Source: Chrysomallon squamiferum (Eukaryota; Mollusca; Gastropoda; Neomphalida; Peltospiridae). From it: a stretch of DNA of 64,000 bases. Shown here piece by piece: positions 25,165-36,564 of the stretch; position 1 is the stretch's first letter; every line of letters starts with the position of its first letter. A model generated the notes under the pieces. The model saw only the letters and a program-made list of their open reading frames with translations, ran no database searches and was not told the origin of the DNA. The DNA lies in NCBI GenBank assembly GCA_012295275.1, contig CM022670.1:18373698-18437697 (forward strand). Direction: 5' to 3'. A program made the translations under genes and the position numbers.

Positions 25165-25708
25165 AAACTAAGAATGTTCAGATTCAGATAATATTACACG
25201 CGGAACAAAAAGGGTAGGACACCGCGTGTAATTCAGCCCAAGTGACATTCTTTGTGAGAAAATAACTGCTCGTGACATTTGTTTATTATTACTATTATTA
25301 TTGCAAGAAATATAAATATATTTATATTCATTTAGAATTTTAGAGTAATCTATTACTAAAATATCTGAATATTTACTATTGTGTTCTGAAAAAAAAAGTG
25401 ACATAATACATGATTTTATAATTCATATAAATAGACTCTGAGCTTATTATTATTACTATTATTATTATTATTATTTATTTATTTTTAACCACATCATACA
25501 AACAGATATTTATTTATTTATTTATTTGTTGTTGTTGAAGTTATTACCACACATACTCATACACACACACAGAATAGTATACACGTTTTGAAATGTACTA
25601 CCAGAGAAATTTGTTATAATATTTCTAACAATTCGAAATAAGATTTATTATGTTTTGTAATCATACTTTATGTATACTGTATACTGTCAGCACTGACGTT
25701 TGATAAAT

Positions 25709-25714
25709 AATAAA
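25709..25714 (+). terminator. Polyadenylation signal of orphan gene 1
   Basis: AATAAA 545 bases after the stop codon, followed by a GT-rich stretch. The 3' UTR contains ATT and TTTA simple repeats, as in the paralogue. Confidence 0.55.
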
Positions 25715-26623
25715 ATTTAACTATTTCCAATACATTGTATTGTCTTTTTGTTGTTCTGATTGGCTTTATTGCAAAGTACTTCAATTTAATATATATATAT
25801 AGAAGAAGAAGAAGAAGAAGAAGAAGAAAAGAAAAATTGGAATTGAAATTGAAATGGATTTTAAAAAAATATATTTTTTTTTTTACTTCTTTTATTTCAG
25901 TGGTTACAAGATAATTACTATACCATAAAATCGTTAATCTATACTATTACTAATATCAATATTGCTTGAAATCAAAACACAATAACAGGTAACAGTGTAA
26001 ATGAAAATTAAATTATAAAGAAAATACAGACTGATCGTCACCACCGCCAACCAGACGAGCAATTTAAGCAAACAAATCGTAATTAATTAAATATATATAT
26101 TTAATTATTATTACTTAATTGTAGACATAACGAAGAACAGTAATAATAAGTAAATACAAAATATAAAAAACACATTACCTTAAAATACGGTTTCCAAACT
26201 ATGGATTCTTTCTTTCTTTTTCTTTGTTGTTTTATTAATATTTTAAATTAGAAATTATGAAGAATAAAGACAGCATTAAAATTAAAATTAATTGTTATCC
26301 TGAATATTAATCAGAATTATTTCACTGATTATTACAGAAGACAGTTTTTTAATCCCCGTCTAATAATTGTAATACGAGCGTAATATATATTCTGATGAAA
26401 TGTTTAACGTACTATTAGATTTCCTTTCCTTTTATTAATAGTTATTTAGTTAGTTAGCTTTGTTAGTTTAGTTCAGATTAATTTAGTTTAGTTTAATTTT
26501 AGTGTTTAATAAAATTTTGCACTGTCACTGAAATCTGACGTTATCCTTTCCGCACCTTTTCGTTGACCGACGGAAAAGCACGAGAATGGCTGCAGAGGTC
26601 ATTCATTGGTTGAGTTCGCTGCT
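25715..26623. other. Intergenic stretch between orphan paralogues
   Basis: No gene seen. A short (AT)n(GAA)n compound repeat lies at about 25789-25829; the rest is AT-rich. Confidence 0.5.
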
Positions 26624-26736
26624 GCAACATTTACCGATTGTTGCGTGATATTGTAAACAAGGTGTATATAAGTTATAACACAATCAGTGACTATCATTTC
26701 TATTCTGTCTTTTGATATCATCGAGAAAGGTGAAAG
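26624..26736 (+). promoter_or_regulatory. TATA promoter of orphan gene 2
   Basis: The TATA box TATATAAG is at 26665-26672, 172 bp before the start codon. The block from 26624 (GCAACATTTACC, TTGTTGCGTG, GTAAACAAGG) matches that of orphan gene 1. The downstream block GTCTTTT and GAAAGGTGAAAG at 26707-26736 also matches. An inverted CCAAT motif (ATTGG) lies at about 26615-26619. Confidence 0.7.
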
Positions 26737-26836
26737 GAAACAAAAAATATTTAATTTGATATTTGTTGAAACATTTTAACTGCTGATATCGCCAAATCGT
26801 TGAAGAAAGAAAAAGAAAAAACTTAAGAACCAAAGG

Positions 26837-27337
26837 ATGGCTGATAAAGATCGTGGAACCAACAAAGATCAGACAGTTGCAAATAATTCTTCAGCTCGAA
26901 CAGACAATGAAACTTCAGTGGATGACAGTTTTGGAGGATGGGGAAACCGTTTTCGATGGCGTCAAGGAAGGGGATTTTTTGGAAACAGAGGAAATCCTGA
27001 CAGCTGTCCGTGTATGGCGGAACAAACACCCCCATGTATGTCTGAAGAAGGTCCCCCATGCATGACAGGGGCGACACCTCCATGTATGTCGGAAGAAGGT
27101 CCCCCATGCATGACAGGGGCGACACCTCCATGTATGTCGGAAGAAGGTCCACCATGTATGTCAGGAGAAACTCCTCCATGTATGTCGGAAGCAGGACCAC
27201 CGTGTATGACGGGAGAAACTCCTCCGTGTATGACCGACGATGGACCACAATGTATGGGATTCCGCCAGAGACGAAGACAAAGGTGGCAAGCATGTTGGCA
27301 AAACGACGATGGATGTCCCAGCGTGCAGGTGAAATAA
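26837..27337 (+). CDS. Orphan intronless gene 2 with periodic Cys-Met repeats
   Basis: A 166-residue open frame. Residues 1-28 are polar. Block DDSFGGWGNRFRWRQGRGFF (29-48) and block FRQRRRQRWQACWQND (142-157) match the paralogue at 24643. Between them, 11 Cys-Met dipeptides occur exactly every 8 residues, from 59-60 to 139-140, in units of the form PPCM followed by four residues. The units alternate between acidic (SEEG, SEAG) and neutral or mixed (TGAT, TGET). There is no signal peptide or membrane segment, so a cytosolic or nuclear protein is likely. Regular soft ligands (thiolate and thioether) suggest metal or redox chemistry, but this is only a hypothesis. A polyadenylation signal follows at 27876. 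The family is unknown to me. Confidence 0.8.
   Translation: MADKDRGTNKDQTVANNSSARTDNETSVDDSFGGWGNRFRWRQGRGFFGNRGNPDSCPCMAEQTPPCMSEEGPPCMTGATPPCMSEEGPPCMTGATPPCMSEEGPPCMSGETPPCMSEAGPPCMTGETPPCMTDDGPQCMGFRQRRRQRWQACWQNDDGCPSVQVK
27011..27256 (+). repeat. Coding 24-bp tandem repeat with 48-bp higher-order unit
   Basis: This DNA encodes the Cys-Met repeat of orphan gene 2. Units are 24 bp. In the first part they alternate in nearly identical 48-bp pairs, each with GGTCCCCCATGCATGACAGG, while later units have diverged. This implies recent growth by unequal exchange or slippage within the coding frame. Confidence 0.85.
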
Positions 27338-27562
27338 ATACCGATTTCGATGGATTTTGCAGACGACGTACATCTAGCGGCTAGATGCTGCCTGTTCTTT
27401 ATTTCATGTTAAGAAATATTAGGAATTAGAAATTCTGACGGTAATGCAAGATTCCTAATGAATACAAGAATGGACCGAGAAGACGTTTTGAGAATTTGAC
27501 AATGAAAGTGTAAGAAGTTATTGATGAAATTTGATGTTTTTAACTACTACTACTACAATTAC

Positions 27563-27568
<6 letters not shown>

Positions 27569-27605
<37 letters not shown>
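27569..27605. repeat. (ATT)n microsatellite in 3' UTR
   Basis: ATT triplets followed by TTTA units in the 3' UTR of orphan gene 2. The same kinds of repeats occur in the 3' UTR of orphan gene 1. Confidence 0.9.
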
Positions 27606-27607
<2 letters not shown>

Positions 27608-27875
27608 ATTTATTTATTTATTATGTTGTTTTGATTATATTGCTTAAACAAAATTAATTAATTAATGATGATGGTAATAATAATAATAATTCTAGACTTT
27701 GCTAATCGCTTTATATTAATTATACTGTAGATTTTTATTTTTCAATCACTTGATGTCGTACAGTTATTTATTTATTTACAGTTACTGAAGATGTCGTATT
27801 TTTTCAAATGTAATATTATTTCTTCAAACATTTTTATTTTTTAATTATATTTTTAACAAATTATTGAGACTATAT

Positions 27876-27881
27876 AATAAA
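27876..27881 (+). terminator. Polyadenylation signal of orphan gene 2
   Basis: AATAAA 539 bases after the stop codon, followed by a GT-rich tract. The distance nearly equals that in orphan gene 1 (545 bases). Confidence 0.6.
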
Positions 27882-29190
27882 TGTTGTATTGTGACTATTG
27901 TATTTTGTATTATGTTACTCTTGATGTTATAGCTAGATACTTAAAATATTTTAAAGAAAATTCGAAAATCAATTGGAAGTCTTTGAATTTATTTTTAATT
28001 TGTTTTTAATCTTTCCATTAATACAGTATTAATTATTTCGTTCTATTCTACCTTTTTCTTTCTTTCTTTCTTTCTTCAGACTAATATTCTGTTATTTACT
28101 TAGCTATTCATATAGTCAATGACTCGTTAGCTAAAAGCACACCGCTACATACCTTTGTTTCACCAGTATACGACAACCGTAGAATATCCGCTATATGACG
28201 GCACAGGATTGTTTGAAAATCACTGTCCTTTGTGCGAACCGTAACGGTAGAGTGACGCAATTTTCTTCGATTTTTGCATCAGATAAAGGCCAGCTAGTTA
28301 CTTTATTACATCAGAATTTCACCAATAACATGTCAGATAAAGAAATGAAAAAAAAAAAAAAAACTAGAAAAAAATAATTAAGAAAGTATAACTCGTAGTT
28401 GATATGTCTTTGTTACATGCGTATGCAAATTTTTCTTAGTATGAATGGATACTTGTGACAGAATTTTTTTTAATTAATTAATTAATTAACAATAGTAATA
28501 ATAATAATAATAATTCTGATGATACTGATGGATGGAATTTATTTTAAAAAGGTATCTTAATATACAACAGTTAATGACATATTCTAGTTTACTATATTTT
28601 AATTATCTGGACTTACAAAAAGAAAGATTACGTGTACGACTGGAAATAATAAATAAATATCAACGTTAATATCATTCGTTTAAAATGTTTTCTTTCTTTC
28701 TTCTCCATCTTTTTTTTTTATATATATATATATTTTTTTTTTTTATTATTATTCTTATTCTTATTCTTATTTTAATTTCAGTTCTTCTTATTATTACTAC
28801 TACTAAAAGTATTACTGCTGTTAAATAGAAAAAGGTTCTACATTTTTGTCTTAAATATCGAGGGACGTAACTCGTGCTTAACCTCTGACCGGTGAGTTAA
28901 AATTATCTCTTCATGATAAGTTGAGATCAACACTTTTTAAATAGACTTAAATTTAAAACACGAAACGTATTTAATGTGCAGTATTTAGATGTTTATTGCA
29001 AGTTGTTACTCAAATCTGCAAGCATGTAATCAACACCTTATATATTTTTGATAAACTTTTAAACTCTCGCTACCCCACTCTCTCTCTCTCTCTCTTAACA
29101 ATTTAGAAATGTCAGTTAATAATAATTTATTATATAATCAGTATATGAATAAAATTCATTAGCATTTGAATAGAAACGGTAACTATTTTT

Positions 29191-29192
<2 letters not shown>

Positions 29193-29263
<71 letters not shown>
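29193..29263. repeat. (CT)n microsatellite
   Basis: About 71 bp of uninterrupted CT. Confidence 0.97.
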
Positions 29264-29265
<2 letters not shown>

Positions 29266-29962
29266 GAGTGTGTTTATGAAGGTGAGCGTATATGTGAATG
29301 TGTCTGTAACAGCATATCAAGCAAGCCACCTGTATGTATGTATATATGCATGTTAAAATATGTAAAACGTAAGAAGAAATTCATTACTGTCATTCTGTTG
29401 GTTACTATTATCAATCGCCATAATCAGATAATGAATGTACTGATCAAAAGGAAAGCTTTCCTACTATCCACTGAGACTTGCATAGAAAGGAAGCATATAC
29501 AATTAATCAAAATGCTATGCAGCAATGTATAACAAACTTGTCGTTTAGAATATTTTCAAATATCGACAAGATTCAGAAGACACATTATCGGACAACAAAT
29601 GAGTTTCTAATGATAAATGTAATAAAAAGAAAGTCGCTTAGATTCCTGTAGTTGTAACACATAGTACAACCTAGGAGGAGGTCAGATCTGATCCTAATAT
29701 CTATCGCATCTTAATCAAGAATTGTCAACTTTTTCTTCATAAAAGACGAAAAATATTCACAGTTCACATTCTTAAACAATCTAATATCAGTCTTGAATTT
29801 TAAAAATGTAGAAACGTTAAATGAACAGAGACAGGAATAAAAAGAAATTTGTGTCTGAGAAACAGAAAAATGAGACAAATTTTCCCCTATTAGTTTCTCT
29901 ATCTCTCCCTCTCCCTCTTTCGCTCCCTCCCCTCTCTCTCCCTCCCCCCTCTCTCTCTCCAG

Positions 29963-29996
<34 letters not shown>

Positions 29997-30736
29997 ATAA
30001 AGATAGAATAGCGTGAAAATGATGTTTACGTGTGTGGGGTGTGTGTCAATGTGTGTGTTTGTGTGTGTAAGAGAGAGTGGTAGTATCAAAATAGAATATA
30101 TCATCTTCATTTGAACATGTTACACTAAGTTTTACAAGATATGTTTGCAGACGTTCCTAGTTTTAAAGTACAGGATGAACCCAGATGACACACTTTGTAA
30201 TTAATTTACTTTGACACTGATAAATTATAATCTTGTCGTGAAAATTGTTCCCACTTAGTCTCAACTTTAGTAGAAGAAAAAGCCTCTTTTCACATATGAA
30301 ATATTTTCTATAATGATATATTTTCAAAACAAATAAGTAATAGCAATCTTACCACGCGAAAACTAAACACAGACACCTGCAAATGTGTTTCATTATTAAA
30401 CAGTTAATAAAATAATATTTTATATTATGTTTCTTATCTTTAATTTTTTTATTTTTTATTAATATTATTCATTGTTTACTTTCTAAAAAAAAAATACAAA
30501 GAGAGTTTGGTGACGCGTTAGGTATTAATGGGATCTATTTTCGTGACAATAACTGTCTATAATAACTTTCAACAAAGAAATCATTCATCGTTCTCTTACA
30601 ATTTCTATTACCTTAGAGCCGTGTTGCAGCTTGTTAAAACGGCATTATAATTTTATAGCTTTGTTTATGTTATTCAGAAACACATCCACACCCAGGAGAC
30701 CTTTGTAAACTAAGTTAAACAGGTACTAAAAATTAT

Positions 30737-30850
30737 ACATACATGTATGTATGTATGTATATATATATATCCACATTCATACATACATACATACATAGAA
30801 ACAATCATACATACACACACACACACATACATACATACATACATACATAT
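30737..30850. repeat. (ATGT)n and (ACAT)n inverted compound repeat
   Basis: ATGT units followed within about 40 bp by ACAT units, so the two halves are complementary and could fold into a hairpin. Confidence 0.85.
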
Positions 30851-31074
30851 GTACACGTATACACACGTATATACATTTTTCAGAAAGTACTGAAGGTTAC
30901 TGTTCTTTTATATAAACCATATCAAAGATTATGACAGCACATATTGTGTTATTGTTTTTCTCTTATTTATTTATTTATTATTTACATTTTATTGCTTTTT
31001 TTATTATTATATTGCATAACGTTATCAAGTGTCGTGATCGTATTCAGTGCACTAAATCACAATATCGAAACCGG

Positions 31075-31075
<1 letters not shown>

Positions 31076-31140
<65 letters not shown>
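31076..31140. repeat. (GT)n microsatellite
   Basis: About 65 bp of uninterrupted GT. Confidence 0.97.
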
Positions 31141-31142
<2 letters not shown>

Positions 31143-31220
31143 AGATATTCATAAAAGATTATTTAAAATATTTAAAATAATTAATTATATTGTAAAATAT
31201 AATGTAATCTAATATCTCGC

Positions 31221-31266
31221 ATAATATAATATAATATAATATAATATAATATAATATAATATATAA
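31221..31266. repeat. (ATAAT)n pentanucleotide repeat
   Basis: About nine perfect ATAAT units. Confidence 0.95.
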
Positions 31267-32425
31267 TAAAAGTATAAAAAATATATATATATATATATAT
31301 GTATGTATATGTATATGTATATATATAGTGTTTATTTATTGATAACAACTACATAACATGTATAAATATCTGTTGTAAGAACTATAACCACAAATCAGTA
31401 TGTGTAGTGTTTACCGACATTATTTTCTCATAAACTTGCATATGCATTAACCTTTCGTCGTTATAACATGGGCGTCTTACTCTTGAAAAAACGATATTAT
31501 TTCGCTTGACAGAAATTAAGACGTATTATGTGGCTGGAATACCAACAAAACAACGTTGAACAATAACAAAACCCGATCACGTATCAAAACAGGAAAGTGA
31601 CTTGAAACTAATGCTAATGCTGTGTTTGTGTAACGAGACTAAAATTTATGTTTCGATTATGTTTAAAACAGGTTTATGGATTTCCTTGCATTTACATTAA
31701 AATAATAATAATAAAAATAAAAAATTAAAATTATAAAGAAAGAATATTCCATTATTCAAAATAAATAAATAAATAAATAAATAAATAACATATAATTACT
31801 CAGAGAGAGAATATTATTTTGTCTTAGAAGTAAACGAATGGTAACTATATATGTGTTTTTTATAATCTTAGAATGAAAATTGCGATATTAATTTTACTAC
31901 GCTTTTTTAATATAGATAAATATATTGTTTTTGTTATACATACATAGATAGATAGATAGATTCAGATATATATATAGAGATAGATAGAAATAGATAGATA
32001 GAAAGATAGTGATACAGATATCACAGTTCAGTCACTTTAAGCCAATGTTTCTACAGAGGTATCAATTTATAGTTATAATTTTAAACGCTTTTCTTGGAGA
32101 TAGGGGTAGCGGGGTCGATGCCTTCTACTGCACTCACTGAAACAACGTTTTACAATTAGTATATTAACCATAATGATACGTGTTTTCCTTTCTGCGAGAA
32201 AATGCTTTTAAGTGATACCCCGTTGTTAGCCGCAATGAGCTTACTTATCGTTAGAAAATCAAATGACTGATATCTTATATCCTGTTTGAACTGTTTGTCG
32301 GTAAACCCACTTTTACTAATTCATTCTGACCATTCACTGGAACAGCAGCTATAAGTGTCTAACAAAACAGTACACTTATCTTCCTTTTACTAACATTTCA
32401 TGTATTTATTCTTTACTCATATTAT

Positions 32426-32427
<2 letters not shown>

Positions 32428-32468
<41 letters not shown>

Positions 32469-32487
32469 CATTTATGTATTTATTTAA

Positions 32488-32547
<60 letters not shown>

Positions 32548-32557
32548 TTATTATTAT
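32428..32557. repeat. Poly-T followed by (TTAT)n
   Basis: A 36-base T run at 32428-32463, then ATT and TTAT units from about 32489 to 32557. Confidence 0.95.
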
Positions 32558-32821
32558 TTTTGTTGTTGCTGTTTTTTTTGGGGGTTTGTTTATTGTTTAC
32601 TATTTTCCATAAATAATTCGCATTTTATGCATTAAATAAATGCTGTTTCACAGAATAAATATATATATCTTATCATTAACAGACAACAGCCCCTTACAGC
32701 TATTTGAATGACGCACCCAGCCACTCGTATCTCGAGTAGAGGATACCTGATAACCATACCATAACCTGTCTTGATCAAAGAGCATAATAGTGACGTGTAA
32801 GGCAACACATTCTTATGTCAC

Positions 32822-32855
<34 letters not shown>

Positions 32856-34326
32856 TCATTGATAATGAAGAATAACAAAAAAATCAGTGTCGTTTAAAAA
32901 ATAGGACGGGTCGATATACTCCAAAGAATCTTCTAAAATAATAATAATAATAAATAAATAATTAATTAATTAATTAATTAATTTAAAATAACCACACTCA
33001 TCATGTGAAGGAGTAAAATGTGGCTTTTAAATGTTTACGATTAATTACAGTTCACCTGAAACAAACTCGTATAGAAAATTATTTTATACCATTTATTTTT
33101 ACTACAGTTTAAACTGTACTTTTGGGTTTGACGTACAAATTCCCATTGTGCAGTCGGATATTAAAACACTACAAAATAAAATAAATAAACAAATAAAAAC
33201 TACAGCAACAGCAGCAGAAAGCCAATCTGATGGGTATACAATAATTATGGCTAGTGAAAGGTGTTGTATAAGATTATCGATATTTATTTTTCCTCTCTTT
33301 TTGAAAATGTTTGTTTCTTCACACAAATTTCCGCAAACACACACAGATACCCGTACACTCACAAAATACACACATACACACACACAGAGATATACAAACA
33401 TTCACAAACACTCACACATACACATACAGTATACACACATACATACATACACATGTACACAATCAAAAGAGAGAGAGGGAAAAGGTGTTGTGTGCATAGT
33501 CAGAAAGTTAATACCAAATAACAAGAAGAAAAAAAAGAAAAAAAAAGGAAGGTCTATAAAATATTTTTCTTCGTGTAAAAGAATGTCTTTGGTTGATAAC
33601 AACAAAACTGCCGGCAAGGTACCCGTCAATCACAATCGAGAGAACTGGCAAACACCCAGCCCTCGAAACTCCAAGCTAAAACGTCACGCTTAGTTGAAAG
33701 ATCGACGATTCCTTGTGTGGACTTGGTCATAAAACTTCACAAACCATGTACCATAAACTGAGAATAAAGTATTTTAAATTCGAGTTAACGGGTGCGTTAA
33801 ATTCCATTCCAAGCAAATAGCTTCACCGACTATCATCAAACACGTCACTTTGTCGAAGGGATATATCTACGTATGTGTACATTATGGATTATTGTAATTC
33901 ATATGGAAAAGTAAGCGTTAACTAATAGCGTTTTCGATAACTGGTAACTGGACGTGTCTTACAAAAAAGGTGAGTCGAGATCAAAAAGGAGCGACATACA
34001 CCGCCAACAAGACTACATATATATCAGTATTATTTAAACGTTAAACAGGATACGTGACTTAGAGACTAAATACTTTATGATCTGAAGAATCGTTTATTTT
34101 ATGAGAAAACCATACGAAGACGGAGTATATTAACACAATTCTTTATTTCTCAGAAAATCGGAATACATGCGTCTTCGTTCATCAAGTTTTAGTTTGCAGT
34201 TTAAAGGCAGCTTCAAAAGGAATGTTTATTTAAAATTCAAAAACTTGAAATGATTTAACGTGAAAATTTGATATAAAAATCCTCAAGAAATACAAATAAA
34301 GAATACGAAGGGGTGTTTTTATTAAA

Positions 34327-34333
34327 TATAAAG
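34327..34333 (+). promoter_or_regulatory. Candidate TATA box of the 34.5 kb gene
   Basis: TATAAAG 192 bp upstream of the start codon at 34519. The spacing is close to that of the two orphan genes at 24-27 kb, but the surrounding sequence does not match their shared block. Confidence 0.4.
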
Positions 34334-34518
34334 TCGTATTAATTTGAAATACGTGTGAAAATGATCAGAAACAAAATTCTGAAAATGGATAAAAGATAAA
34401 GCTGAACAAGATTATTAAAAAAAAAGTCGGATACAGTTGATGTTGTGTTAGATGAAAATACAACAAAATTTCAAACAATTTAAAGTTAACAAAAGTTTTC
34501 AACGTCTTTAAACTTGTA

Positions 34519-34902
34519 ATGGCGGCCACTTCGAAACAAGAAAAGCTCAGGATTAGAGAAATGGCAAAAGGCGATCTCTGTCCAAGTACTTCACGACGAC
34601 GTCGACATGAGAAACAACAATACGACAGAAAACGTCCGATAACAGCAAGAAAGTGCGAGGCAGGACCCAAAAGAAACGCTTCTTGCTCTACCGGTCGGAA
34701 ATCCGATGTTTCGGACAGCACCGTCTCAACAAACACGACGATGTCTTCCGAGGAATCTCCGCCAGTGCTCGTAGAGAGACCGTGCGACATCGAGAGAAGA
34801 CTTATCATGGAAAAGTGCATGAGATGGATGGACTGTTTGCCGCCGAAATTTTCTGGTCTGGACATTGTGTTTCAACGAATTGAATATGATGACGATATTT
34901 GA
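34519..34902 (+). CDS. Orphan intronless gene 3, small basic protein
   Basis: A 127-residue open frame in a less AT-rich island within the desert. I do not recognise it. The N-terminal part is strongly basic (SRRRRHEKQQYDRKRP at about residues 24-39). The middle is Ser/Thr-rich (residues about 56-80). The C-terminal part is more structured (PCDIERRLIMEKCMRWMDC, then LPPKFSGLDIVF) and ends acidic. There is no signal peptide or membrane segment. Support comes from frame length, composition unlike the flanks, and a TATA-like motif at a plausible distance. It shows no clear similarity to the two other orphans. It could be a lineage-specific regulator or a chance frame. Confidence 0.5.
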   Translation: MAATSKQEKLRIREMAKGDLCPSTSRRRRHEKQQYDRKRPITARKCEAGPKRNASCSTGRKSDVSDSTVSTNTTMSSEESPPVLVERPCDIERRLIMEKCMRWMDCLPPKFSGLDIVFQRIEYDDDI

Positions 34903-35060
34903 TAATATATATCTACGCAGTATATGGTATGATATACGATGTGACATAATTGTGTTTAATATCTTATTATTATTAACAGATTCTTTGATTTTTTTCTATT
35001 CATATAACGCGTTATGTTTTATCCCCACCATTCAGTATTAAAAGTGATGCATGCATGTTT

Positions 35061-35114
35061 GTATGTATGTATGTATGTATGTATGTATGTATGTATGTAT
35101 GTATGTATGTATGT
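35061..35114. repeat. (GTAT)n microsatellite
   Basis: About 13 tetranucleotide units. Confidence 0.96.
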
Positions 35115-35205
35115 CTGAAAAATGCTAAGAAAAAGTGACAAGTATTTGAAGATAATCTTAAGTTAGTTTGACATTTGTTACATATAGCGTGAAGGATTGT
35201 ATAAA

Positions 35206-35211
<6 letters not shown>

Positions 35212-35236
<25 letters not shown>

Positions 35237-35278
35237 TAGTAGTAGTAGTAGTAGTATTAGTAGTAGTAGTAGTAGTAT
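35212..35278. repeat. (AT)n(TAG)n compound microsatellite
   Basis: An AT tract at 35212-35236 followed directly by TAG triplets to about 35278. Confidence 0.93.
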
Positions 35279-36523
35279 TGCTATTGCTGTTACTTTTTTC
35301 ATCTTCTACATATTCCTCTTCTTCTTCTTGTTATTATTATTGCTGTTAATATTGCTGTTATTGCTATTTTTGTACTTGTCGTTCTTGTTCTTCTTCTTCT
35401 GCCTATTCTTCTTCTTTTTATTTTTTTATGATGGGATAAATCATAGTAATTTATTTGCCAGAAAACAGAATGTATATATATATTTTTATAAACAGTAACG
35501 TTCAGCATTAATACCGATAAAACAGAAAATATAACTAACAGAAAATTTAGTTTTGGACTTAGGTTATAACGACCTCTTGTATTTAATTACAATACTGTGT
35601 GAGTGCCAAATGTACACCGCTAGGGCGAATAACATTTTATTAAACAATTTAATATCTTCTCACCCCTTATCTCTAAGTTCAAACCATTCCCATTCTCATT
35701 TTGGCTACAATCTCTGCAGTTCTGTATCCATAACGACCTGTGAAATATTCAGTCTAACCTTCGGAGAAACTCGAAAGAGTTTCCCACCTCTCGGCAAGTT
35801 CTGGCAAATGGACAAAACGTCAGAAAGCCTCACACAGCTTGGCAAATGTGCAACGTGAGATAATCGCCTATTAACGTTCTCAAATCTTATAATCGTTCTT
35901 ATCTGCCCGATATATTTATCATCACAGTGCGATACACCAGTGAACATTTTGTACGAGTAACGACAATTAACGTCACGCCAGAGGGTTTGTTTGTCTTCGA
36001 CTTACAATGCGGCATTAATCATGCCGCTGTATGAGACAGTGATTGTAGCTTTTTCGTTACGTCTTGATGCGCGATCAATTTAAGTTCGTAAGTGTGAACT
36101 TTTCTACCACGGTTTAAATTTCTTTGTCGCCTTGTTAATGACATTAGATAAAAATAAATAAACAAATAAATAACCAAAGACAACTAGATAAAAAAATAAA
36201 AAACAAATAAATAACCAAAGACAACAAATACAAAAAATGTATAAAAAAGAACATATATATATATACTACTATTAATAATAATAATTGAAATAATAATAAT
36301 AATAATAATAAATAAACATAACCGATCATTGTAACTAAAAATCTTAAGTAATGGTTTAATTAATTTTGTTTTTATTGTTTATATAGTTGAATAAGATGGA
36401 AATAGTTTGCTTGTAAGAATTTATATATACTGTTCAAACGATTTCCATGTATCTATGGATGCATGTGTATTTATATTTGTGTATATGTATGGGCGTGGGT
36501 CTATGTATGTATGTATGTGTGGC

Positions 36524-36525
<2 letters not shown>

Positions 36526-36560
<35 letters not shown>
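36526..36560. repeat. (GT)n microsatellite
   Basis: About 35 bp of GT. Confidence 0.95.

Positions 36561-36564
<4 letters not shown>

Larger units (their letters stand above)
27882..34326. other. Microsatellite-rich gene desert
   Basis: No conserved gene seen. The stretch is dominated by long simple repeats, several listed separately, including CA-rich DNA at about 33338-33460 and GATA-type repeats at about 31945-32010. Open frames across these tracts follow from repeat periodicity. One short non-repetitive frame (33584-33693, 36 codons starting MSLVDNNK) has balanced composition but no other support. Confidence 0.6.

Noticed and set aside
26823-27293. Open frames on the minus strand and in other plus frames across the Cys-Met repeat
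   Set aside because: The 24-bp period keeps all frames open; only the plus frame from 26837 has paralogous blocks on both sides.
26837-27337. Cys-rich repeat protein as a secreted toxin-like peptide precursor
   Set aside because: No signal peptide, no dibasic-bounded mature peptide pattern, and Cys spacing set by a simple 8-residue period rather than a toxin scaffold.
28195-28377. A 60-codon frame ending in a Lys run
   Set aside because: Short, ends in poly-A sequence, and has no promoter or domain evidence.
29711-30110. Frames of nearly 100 codons with Ser/Cys/Val runs
   Set aside because: They are translations of (AC)n and CT-rich simple repeats.
33031-33693. A 220-codon frame through CA-rich sequence
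   Set aside because: Most of it is translated CA and poly-A repeat; only the last 36 codons have ordinary composition and they lack other support.
35553-35947. Overlapping frames of about 100 and 80 codons on opposite strands
   Set aside because: No recognisable domain and no consistent promoter, despite the less AT-rich background.
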